Assembly: GCA_020216965.1 (NCBI GenBank)
Contig: JAIWOJ010000023.1
Span: 1-11,321 of the forward strand
DNA from: Prosthecobacter sp.
Lineage (GTDB): Bacteria; Verrucomicrobiota; Verrucomicrobiia; Verrucomicrobiales; Verrucomicrobiaceae
DNA: 11,321 nt
Reading direction: 5' to 3'
Position numbers and translations under genes: made by a program. The notes beneath the pieces are model-generated. The model saw only the letters and a program-made list of their open reading frames with translations, did no database searches and had not been told where the DNA came from. Position 1 is the first letter of the stretch. Each line of letters begins with the position of its first letter. Shown here piece by piece: positions 6,399 to 11,321 of the stretch.

Positions 6399-7196
6399 AT
6401 GAACCTCTCCTCTGCGCTCAACCGTCTTCCGTTGCTCGGCGTTGCCGCCTTGGCCGTCAGTTCCTGTTCCGCTCCGCCGAGAGAGGCTTGGAACCAGATT
6501 CAAAGCAGGGGTCTGATCACTTATTATCTAGGCAAGTCAGGTGGAGCGCCTCTCAATAGCAACACCGCTGGCACTAAGATGCTTGCCTCCGGCACCTCAG
6601 TGTATGTGCCCCCCCAGCAGGCCCCTGTTCGTATGAACCGGGTAGACACCCCGCCGCCCTCTCAGCTTTCGGGGGATCTACCCGTCGCTCGTGCAGTGGC
6701 TGAACTTCCAGGCTATGTTCGCACGCCCTACACCACGCCGGGCCGTCTCGTGGATGTGCGTGGCATGAGCGCAGGCTCAAAGGTCGTGTGCCCCTACACG
6801 CAAAAGCCCTTCATCGTGCCGGGAGCTGCGGCGCGTTCCAGCCAAGTGGCGAGCACCCCGCCCCCTGCGCCGCGCATCACCACCACACCTTCTCCTGCCC
6901 CAGAACAGCCTAAGCCTAAGGTGACCCCGAATGCCAACGTGGCTGCCATCAGCCAGCCAGCGCCGGAGCCTAAGCTGGAGCCCGCCCCCACCAATCCAGC
7001 TCCTGAGAGCACACCGCCAGCCTCCACCGCGCCTGCGCCTGAGCTGCCTTACGGCACTGCCATCCCTGGGCGTCCTGGTTTTGTCAATAGCCCTTACGCG
7101 GCCAAGCACCAGCTCGTGGACGTCACGGGCCTGCCCACTGGCATGGAGGTGAAGTGCCCCTACACTGGCAAGCTCTTCCGCGTGCCGCCGCAATAG
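6399..7196 (+). CDS. Proline-rich lipoprotein with two 40-residue LVDV/CPYT modules
   Basis: The ATG at 6399 gives a 265-residue product; the alternative TTG at 6390 adds only three residues. Residues 1-23 form a lipoprotein signal ([14 protein letters not shown], then the lipobox VSSC with Cys23 as lipidation site), so the mature protein is membrane-anchored. Residues 24-100 are not recognisable. Two copies of one module follow, at 102-141 and 224-263, identical at 20 of 40 positions, with shared PG-V-PY, LVDV, G, and CPYT-K-F-VP. They are joined by a Pro/Ala/Thr-rich linker (about 142-220) that is probably extended and could span peptidoglycan or periplasm. Each module has one Cys, at 131 and 253. 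I recall similar modules in other verrucomicrobial exported proteins, but I know no assigned function. No Shine-Dalgarno site is seen. The gene ends 40 bases before a strong terminator, so it is probably transcribed alone. Confidence 0.88.
   Translation: MNLSSALNRLPLLGVAALAVSSCSAPPREAWNQIQSRGLITYYLGKSGGAPLNSNTAGTKMLASGTSVYVPPQQAPVRMNRVDTPPPSQLSGDLPVARAVAELPGYVRTPYTTPGRLVDVRGMSAGSKVVCPYTQKPFIVPGAAARSSQVASTPPPAPRITTTPSPAPEQPKPKVTPNANVAAISQPAPEPKLEPAPTNPAPESTPPASTAPAPELPYGTAIPGRPGFVNSPYAAKHQLVDVTGLPTGMEVKCPYTGKLFRVPPQ
6702..6821 (+). repeat. Protein module copy 1 (LVDV/CPYT module) in the lipoprotein
   Basis: This stretch encodes residues 102-141, from ELPGYV to FIVP. It aligns without gaps to residues 224-263, with 20 identities in 40. 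Conserved positions are PG, V, PY, LVDV, two Gly, V, CPYT, K, F and VP. The ending CPYT-K-F-VP recalls half of a zinc ribbon (CPxC-GK-F) with the second Cys replaced by Thr. Confidence 0.85.
7068..7187 (+). repeat. Protein module copy 2 (LVDV/CPYT module) in the lipoprotein
   Basis: This is the second copy, encoding residues 224-263 (from GRPGFV to FRVP), two residues before the end of the protein. The DNA of the two copies has diverged far more than the key residues, most clearly around the CPYT codons, which points to old duplication under selection rather than a recent copy. Confidence 0.85.
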
Positions 7197-7236
7197 GCAT
7201 GGAGGTTTTTCTGCTCATTGAGCCTTTTTACCACAG

Positions 7237-7270
7237 ATCCCCGACCTGATGAGGTCGGGGATTCTTTTTT
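7237..7270 (+). terminator. Rho-independent terminator after the lipoprotein gene
   Basis: ATCCCCGACCT (7237-7247) and AGGTCGGGGAT (7252-7262) form a perfect 11-bp stem with a GATG tetraloop, followed directly by TCTTTTTT (7263-7270). The T-run stands on the plus strand, 40 bases after the lipoprotein stop and 61 bases before the next start. It therefore ends the lipoprotein transcript and separates it from the PVC-type gene. Confidence 0.95.
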
Positions 7271-7331
7271 GGCCGATCTCGCCCATTTTTTGTCATTCAA
7301 GGTTCCCGCCCTCCTTGCGTAGGTTTTCTGG

Positions 7332-10300
7332 ATGAAACCAACCTTCCTCTGCTCGGCCCTCATCTGGATTTCCATCACTGCGGCCACGGGCAAAGAGCTC
7401 ACCGGCACCTACTTACCCGCCACCAATGAATGCCCCACGCCCGAGCAGGCGCGGGCGAAAATGACTGTGCCCGAGGGCTACGAGGTCCGCTGCTTCGCGC
7501 ATGAGCCCATGGTGCAAAATCCCGTCGCCATGACCTGGGATCATCGCGGCCGTTTGTGGGTCGTGGAAGCCTACGAATACCCGAATGGCTCCCCGCATCC
7601 CGCCCCTTTCGGCGGCGAGGCCAAAGACGACCAATACCACCCGATGCCCAAAACCGGCGACAAGATCCCTCGCGATCGCGTCATCATCCTCGAAGACACC
7701 GACAACGACGGCACCGCTGACAAGCGCACCGTCTTCGTCGAGGGCCTCAATCTCGCCTCCGCCATCCTTTGCGGCGATGACGGCATCTACGTCGGCCAGC
7801 AGCCGCATTTGATTCACTTCCGCGATGCCGATGGCGATGACCAGCCAGAATCTTGGCGGGTCGTGCTCACCGGATTCGGACGCGAGGACACCCACGAGCT
7901 CCTGAATTCCTTCTGCTGGGGCCCCGATGGCTGGCTCTACATGACGCACGGCGTCTTCACGAACAGCAAAGTCCGTCGCCCAGGTCAGCCGGAGAGTGAA
8001 GGCTTCAAATTTGATGCCGGAATTGGGCGGGCGAGGCCCGTGAGACAGGCACTCCTGTCTGTCCCCTCTGAAAAACAGACAGGAGTGTCTGTTTCACCAC
8101 CCTGGGAATTTGAAGTCTTCGCCGATGGCACCAGCAATCCCTGGGGCTGCGACTACGACGCCGCGGGGAACTTCTTCGTCAGCGCCTGCGTCATTGATCA
8201 CTTCTTCCACATGGCTCCCGGTGGCATCTACGTCCGCCAAGGCGGTGCGCCGGAGAATCCGTATGCCTATGAGCAGCTTCCCAGCATCGTGAAGCACAAG
8301 CATTTCCGCGCCGCGTATGCTGGCGTGCAGATTTATCAAGGCGGACGCTATCCCCAGGACACCTGGGGCCACGCCTTCATCGGCAACATCCACGACAACG
8401 CCATCCACGAGGAAGTGCTCACGCCCGTCGGCGCCACCTTCAAATGCGAGCCGCGTCGCGACTTCCTCCGTGCCAACGACGGCTGGTTCCGCCCCGTGAG
8501 CACTCAAACTGGCCCGGATGGCTTCCTCTGGATCATGGACTGGTGCGACAAGTATCCCTGCTACCAAAACGCCAAAGCCAACCCCGAAGGCGTGGACCGC
8601 CAATACGGCCGCATCTGGCGGGTAGTGCACGAAAGCGACGTTGGAGTGCAGGCTTTAGCCGATTCAAAGACCTCCGCTCCGCCCAGCAATCTCTCCTCGC
8701 CTAAAGGCTCCACTCCAACTCGGCCCTCGAAAGACCTCGACCTCAAAAAGCTCTCCACCGCCGACCTCGTCAAAACGCTGGAACATCCCAACAACTGGAT
8801 GCGTCGCATGGCGAGAAGGATGCTGGTGGAGGAAATCACCAACCTTGACCAGCAATCTTTGAAGAGTTTAGGGCAGCAGCTTTGGAAAAAGGTAAGGTCC
8901 GATAAATTAGCTGAGCAGATGGAAGCTCTCTGGTTGCTACACAGCGTGACCAACTCACGCGGTCCACTATTTAGCCGCAAGGAAGCCGATCTGCTTATTG
9001 ATTCTGGCTCCATACCGGTTCGCAACTGGCTCATACAGTTCATGGCTGAAGGACTCCGCAATGGACAGCGATTAGGCAATTCATTGTCTGGAGGTGGACA
9101 GCACGGATTATTCAGCCCGAGAAACAGCCTTTCGTCTTGGCTTGATGATACAGCGAATGCTTCCACTACAGCAGTTTTAAGCTCCTCTGAATCAGGCGCT
9201 GACGTTCTGGCGCGAATTCGTCGCTTGTTGGCAAATTCGGATGCAAGCACAAGACTCACTACCGCAGTGGCCCTTCGTCAACATGCCGCCATTTCTTTGA
9301 CTGGCCCGAAGCGACTCGGGAGCGTCTTCCCAGACAAGGACATCTTCGACACCTATTTGGCTCTGATCAAAGCCAGCAAAGATGACACGTCTGAAAACAC
9401 CCGGCTCCTATTCTGGACCGGCTTTGAAGCTTTGATGGTCGAAGTGATTGGAAATTGGGAAGCTTACGCCACAGACGGAAAGAGGTCACGTTGTCTTGAA
9501 AGGTTGGCTGAGATGCTCGAACAAGGGCGGCCATTCTCTGATCAAATCGCATACAAGGCATCCCGTCGATTGTGCGAAATGACCGAAGGAAGCATGTCAG
9601 GAGTCCAGTTTGCTTTGCAGCTTGTTGGCTTAATCGAACAAAACCCCGAGCTTTTGAAGCAGGCGTTGCGGGGAATTGTAGATTCTTCCTCCAGTGCAAA
9701 CAGGAAAGATGAGAGTATTGGCGCTCGGTTTTCAAAATGGCGCTCGCACTCAAACGCGGACGTGCGGAAGCATGCCCAGACGCTCGCGGTGCTGTGGGGG
9801 GATGAAGCAGCGGTGAAGGAGATGATCGCGGTGCTGCACGATGGCTCGAGACCGGAGAAGGAGCGCATCACGGTGCTGCAGTCGCTGCAAAAGGTGCGCA
9901 CGAACGCGGTGAAGGACGGTTTGAAGCCGCTGCTCATGCCACAGACCTCCACCGCGCTCGCGGTAGCGGCGATTCGTGCGGCGGCGGACCTCGGGGGCGA
10001 TGAGTTCATCGCGCCGCTGCTTCAGCAGTCGGCATCGAAGGACTTCAACGTGCGCAATGCGGCCATCGAAGCGCTCTCCAATCGCGATGCGTGGACGAAG
10101 GCGCTGCTGAACGCGATTGCCGAGCAAAAGGTCAGTGCAACCGGCTTCCCCGCGCCGGTTCGCCGTGCGTTGGCGACGAGCAAGGATAAGGCAATCCGTG
10201 ATCTCGCCTTCAAGGTGCTAGGCGCATGGCAGGACTCGTCGGACGATGTGAAATCACTCATCGCGCAGAAAAAACAGGCATGTCTCACCGGCGAGCCTGA

Positions 10301-11204
10301 CCTCGCGAACGGCAAACTCATGTTCACGGCCACCTGTGCTGTCTGCCACGAATTTCACGGCGGCGGGCAGAAGGTGGGGCCGGATTTGATCGGCAGCGGA
10401 CGCAGCAATCTCGATGCCTTGCTCGCGAACGTGATCGACCCCAATCAAATCATCGGCAACGGCTACGAAAACATCACGGTGAGCACCAAGGACGGCCGCA
10501 CACTCGCCGGACGCATCGTGGAGGACACGCCAGGGCACGTGAAGCTGCTCGGAGCCGGTGGTGCGGCGCAGATCGTGCCGCGCGATCAAATCGCCACGCT
10601 CACGAATACCAAGCAGAGCCTCATGCCGATGGGCTTCGGCGGTTTGCCTGACGCGGCCTTCCGCGACCTCATTTGGTATATTTTGGCTCCACCGGAAGAA
10701 GGTCCGCTCACGCCGGAAAAGAAGAAACTGCTCATCCAAGGTGTGGAACTGCCGCCAAGCTCCGCTCAGCCGCCCAAGCCTAACTGGCGTGCCATCGACT
10801 GGGAGAGCGTCAGCCTGTGGAATCCCGATTGGAAGGTCAATGCGCCCGATTTTGAGCGCACGCCGGTCAAACTGGCTGAATACCACGGCAAGACGAACGT
10901 GCTGCTCATGCATCCGTTCCCGGATAAGAAGACGCCCGCGAGCTTTGAGCGAAAGCTGAAGGTCGAGAAGACGAAGCTGAGCTTCAGCGTGGCTGCGGAT
11001 GATCGCGGCGATTGGTTGCTCAAGGTTTTGGTCAACGGTCAAGAGGTCAAGACCATGACCGTGGACCATGAAAAGCCACGCTGGAAGACCGTGGAGGTCG
11101 ATCTAGCGAAGTGGAAGGGCCAGGACGTCACGCTAGGCCTGGAGGCGCACGCGAACGGCTGGGCTTGGGAGTTTGCCTACTGGCATGGCATCACGCTGGA
11201 TTGA
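7332..11204 (+). CDS. PVC-type secreted dehydrogenase-like protein with HEAT-like repeats and a CxxCH heme domain
   Basis: The 1290-residue product starts with a signal peptide (about 1-20, MKPTFLCSALIWISITAATG) and should act in the periplasm. Residues 40-435 match the membrane-bound-dehydrogenase-like N-terminal domain of Pirellula/Verrucomicrobium proteins (VPEGYEV, DHRGRLWVVEAYEYP, Asp-rich DTDNDGTAD, SNPWG, GPDGFLWIMDW). Residues about 465-960 are helical and HEAT-like (EHPNNWMRRMARRML, NFNVRNAA-type turns). Residues 985-1125 form the heme-binding domain: CAVCH (C1002, C1005, H1006), GPDL, VIDPN and a downstream M1098/M1100 as possible axial Met. The C-terminal 155 residues look like a beta-sandwich, perhaps carbohydrate-binding. 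The family is thought to pass electrons from an unknown, possibly sugar-type, substrate to the attached heme. Two palindromic inserts (residues about 232-257 and 437-463) and a low-GC stretch (residues about 497-806) are unusual. The reading frame is unbroken. No strong Shine-Dalgarno site is visible. Confidence 0.92.
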   Translation: MKPTFLCSALIWISITAATGKELTGTYLPATNECPTPEQARAKMTVPEGYEVRCFAHEPMVQNPVAMTWDHRGRLWVVEAYEYPNGSPHPAPFGGEAKDDQYHPMPKTGDKIPRDRVIILEDTDNDGTADKRTVFVEGLNLASAILCGDDGIYVGQQPHLIHFRDADGDDQPESWRVVLTGFGREDTHELLNSFCWGPDGWLYMTHGVFTNSKVRRPGQPESEGFKFDAGIGRARPVRQALLSVPSEKQTGVSVSPPWEFEVFADGTSNPWGCDYDAAGNFFVSACVIDHFFHMAPGGIYVRQGGAPENPYAYEQLPSIVKHKHFRAAYAGVQIYQGGRYPQDTWGHAFIGNIHDNAIHEEVLTPVGATFKCEPRRDFLRANDGWFRPVSTQTGPDGFLWIMDWCDKYPCYQNAKANPEGVDRQYGRIWRVVHESDVGVQALADSKTSAPPSNLSSPKGSTPTRPSKDLDLKKLSTADLVKTLEHPNNWMRRMARRMLVEEITNLDQQSLKSLGQQLWKKVRSDKLAEQMEALWLLHSVTNSRGPLFSRKEADLLIDSGSIPVRNWLIQFMAEGLRNGQRLGNSLSGGGQHGLFSPRNSLSSWLDDTANASTTAVLSSSESGADVLARIRRLLANSDASTRLTTAVALRQHAAISLTGPKRLGSVFPDKDIFDTYLALIKASKDDTSENTRLLFWTGFEALMVEVIGNWEAYATDGKRSRCLERLAEMLEQGRPFSDQIAYKASRRLCEMTEGSMSGVQFALQLVGLIEQNPELLKQALRGIVDSSSSANRKDESIGARFSKWRSHSNADVRKHAQTLAVLWGDEAAVKEMIAVLHDGSRPEKERITVLQSLQKVRTNAVKDGLKPLLMPQTSTALAVAAIRAAADLGGDEFIAPLLQQSASKDFNVRNAAIEALSNRDAWTKALLNAIAEQKVSATGFPAPVRRALATSKDKAIRDLAFKVLGAWQDSSDDVKSLIAQKKQACLTGEPDLANGKLMFTATCAVCHEFHGGGQKVGPDLIGSGRSNLDALLANVIDPNQIIGNGYENITVSTKDGRTLAGRIVEDTPGHVKLLGAGGAAQIVPRDQIATLTNTKQSLMPMGFGGLPDAAFRDLIWYILAPPEEGPLTPEKKKLLIQGVELPPSSAQPPKPNWRAIDWESVSLWNPDWKVNAPDFERTPVKLAEYHGKTNVLLMHPFPDKKTPASFERKLKVEKTKLSFSVAADDRGDWLLKVLVNGQEVKTMTVDHEKPRWKTVEVDLAKWKGQDVTLGLEAHANGWAWEFAYWHGITLD
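8040..8097. repeat. Palindromic element 1, in frame inside the PVC-type gene
   Basis: Two 23-base arms (8040-8062 and 8075-8097) are inverted copies matching at 21 of 23 positions, both mismatches being G-T wobbles, around a 12-base loop. Each arm is itself a small palindrome. The right core ACAGACA-GGAG-TGTCTGT (8075-8092) has a 7-bp stem, and the left core ACAGGCA-CTCC-TGTCTGT (8045-8062) has one wobble; their CTCC and GGAG loops are complementary. A further perfect hairpin, CGGGC-GAG-GCCCG (8028-8040), abuts the left side. The element is read as peptide (RQALLSVPSEKQTGVSVS), which separates DAGIGR from WEFEVFADG. Relatives usually run on directly here (of the form AGIWRYHP then EVFA), so it looks inserted. 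Confidence 0.88.
8640..8719. repeat. Palindromic element 2, in frame inside the PVC-type gene
   Basis: The arms 8640-8662 and 8697-8719 are inverted copies matching at 20 of 23 bases, around a 34-base loop. As in element 1, each arm holds its own small palindrome: GGCTTTAGCC (8651-8660) on the left and GCCTAAAGGC (8699-8708) on the right. It is translated as roughly 27 Ser/Pro-rich residues (437-463) between YGRIWRV, the end of the dehydrogenase-like domain, and KDLDLKKLSTADL, the start of the helical repeats. A flexible linker there would tolerate an insert. I recall similar TTGGAGT...TTTAGCC palindromes as dispersed repeats in Planctomycetes and Verrucomicrobia genomes; this needs a search to confirm. 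Confidence 0.85.
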
Positions 11205-11265
11205 GAAAGTTCACCCGCAGTAAAGATGTGGCGGGACGTGACAAGCGGTGAGGTTATGGCAGGAT

Positions 11266-11271
11266 AGGAGG
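11266..11271 (+). promoter_or_regulatory. Shine-Dalgarno site AGGAGG for the gene starting at 11275
   Basis: AGGAGG stands three bases before an ATG at 11275. It is the only near-perfect Shine-Dalgarno match upstream of a start in this window, and it is the main reason to believe that a gene begins there. Confidence 0.6.
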
Positions 11272-11274
11272 CAC

Positions 11275-11321
11275 ATGACCGCCGTCCCCCCTGCCGTCAC
11301 GCCTATCGTTTATCGCCCCAA
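11275..11321 (+). CDS. Start of an unidentified gene (3' end outside window)
   Basis: An ATG at 11275, three bases after AGGAGG, opens a frame that runs to the end of the window and gives MTAVPPAVTPIVYRP. This is too short to identify a family. There is no obvious signal peptide in these residues. It starts 70 bases after the PVC-type gene on the same strand, with no strong terminator between them, so the two may be co-transcribed. In planctomycete and verrucomicrobial genomes PVC-type heme genes often precede DUF1501 or oxidoreductase genes, but nothing here allows that call. Confidence 0.55.
   Translation, partial: MTAVPPAVTPIVYRP

Noticed and set aside
6777..7193. Minus-strand open frame of 138 codons opposite the lipoprotein
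   Set aside because: It is an Arg/Gly-rich antisense shadow of a Pro-rich coding region, without a signal, domain or ribosome-binding site.
7413..7949. Minus-strand open frame of 178 codons opposite the PVC-type gene
   Set aside because: It overlaps the most conserved part of the dehydrogenase-like domain in antisense and shows no family features of its own.
8019..8110. GGAATT flanking palindromic element 1 (8019-8024 and 8105-8110) as a target-site duplication
   Set aside because: The two copies are 86 bases apart, not a multiple of three, so a simple insertion with this duplication would have broken the frame. Six-base matches at this distance are also easily due to chance.
8630..8733. 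CGAAAG flanking palindromic element 2 (8630-8635 and 8728-8733) as a target-site duplication
   Set aside because: The offset is 98 bases, again not a multiple of three, and the repeats do not abut the arms. Without an empty site from a relative it cannot be told from chance.
11214..11235. CCCGC/GCGGG hairpin after the PVC-type gene as a terminator
   Set aside because: It has a five-bp stem, a 12-base loop and no T-run, so it is too weak to call.
1..11321. CRISPR array, tRNA, rRNA, insertion sequence, toxin-antitoxin or defence genes
   Set aside because: No regularly spaced repeats, cloverleaf sequence, transposase motif or defence domain was seen on either strand. This was a reading by eye; a covariance-model scan would be the decisive test for small RNAs.

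Overview
The window most likely comes from a member of the Verrucomicrobiota, perhaps a Verrucomicrobiaceae/Prosthecobacter-like genome. The main pointer is the 1290-residue secreted protein at 7332-11204. It has the layout of the 'PVC-type' (Planctomycetes-Verrucomicrobia-Chlamydiae) heme-binding proteins: membrane-bound-dehydrogenase-like N-terminus, HEAT-like middle, one CxxCH cytochrome c domain. Most coding DNA is about 58-65 % GC, with short AT-rich intergenic gaps and few recognisable Shine-Dalgarno sites, which suits that phylum. The assignment is inferred from gene families; there is no rRNA to confirm it.

Layout. (1) 3-428: C-terminal end of a secreted beta-rich protein (+). (2) 495-932: a relic amidohydrolase (+) with intact N- and C-terminal ends but no catalytic core. 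(3) 962-6241: four genes in a row on the minus strand, in transcription order rlmH (6241-5801), a large cytoplasmic multi-PAS HisKA_2 sensor histidine kinase (5675-2787), an SDR oxidoreductase (2691-1903) and a fumarylacetoacetate-hydrolase-family enzyme (1819-962). (4) 6242-6398: AT-rich divergent promoter region. (5) 6399-7196: a lipoprotein (+) with two copies of a 40-residue module, closed by a very clear Rho-independent terminator (7237-7270). (6) 7332-11204: the PVC-type cytochrome c protein (+). (7) 11275-11321: the first codons of another gene (+).

How the genes may work together. The SDR and the FAH-family enzyme are plausible consecutive steps of a deoxy-sugar-acid route: oxidation of a 2-keto-3-deoxy acid to a 2,4-diketo acid, then hydrolytic cleavage. 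The histidine kinase upstream may only be a neighbour. The PVC-type heme protein is probably a periplasmic redox enzyme, often linked in these phyla to polysaccharide or sugar use, but its substrate is unknown.

Most interesting signal. The gene for the PVC-type protein carries two long, imperfect inverted repeats (8040-8097 and 8640-8719) inside its reading frame. They differ in sequence but share one design: each arm is itself a small palindrome. Both are read through without a stop and add low-complexity peptide at places where the family normally has a continuous fold or a short linker. This resembles in-frame palindromic coding inserts, as in the Rickettsia palindromic elements. Just after the second element, the gene's GC content falls to about 50 % for roughly 0.9 kb and then rises to about 70 %, suggesting a mosaic gene.
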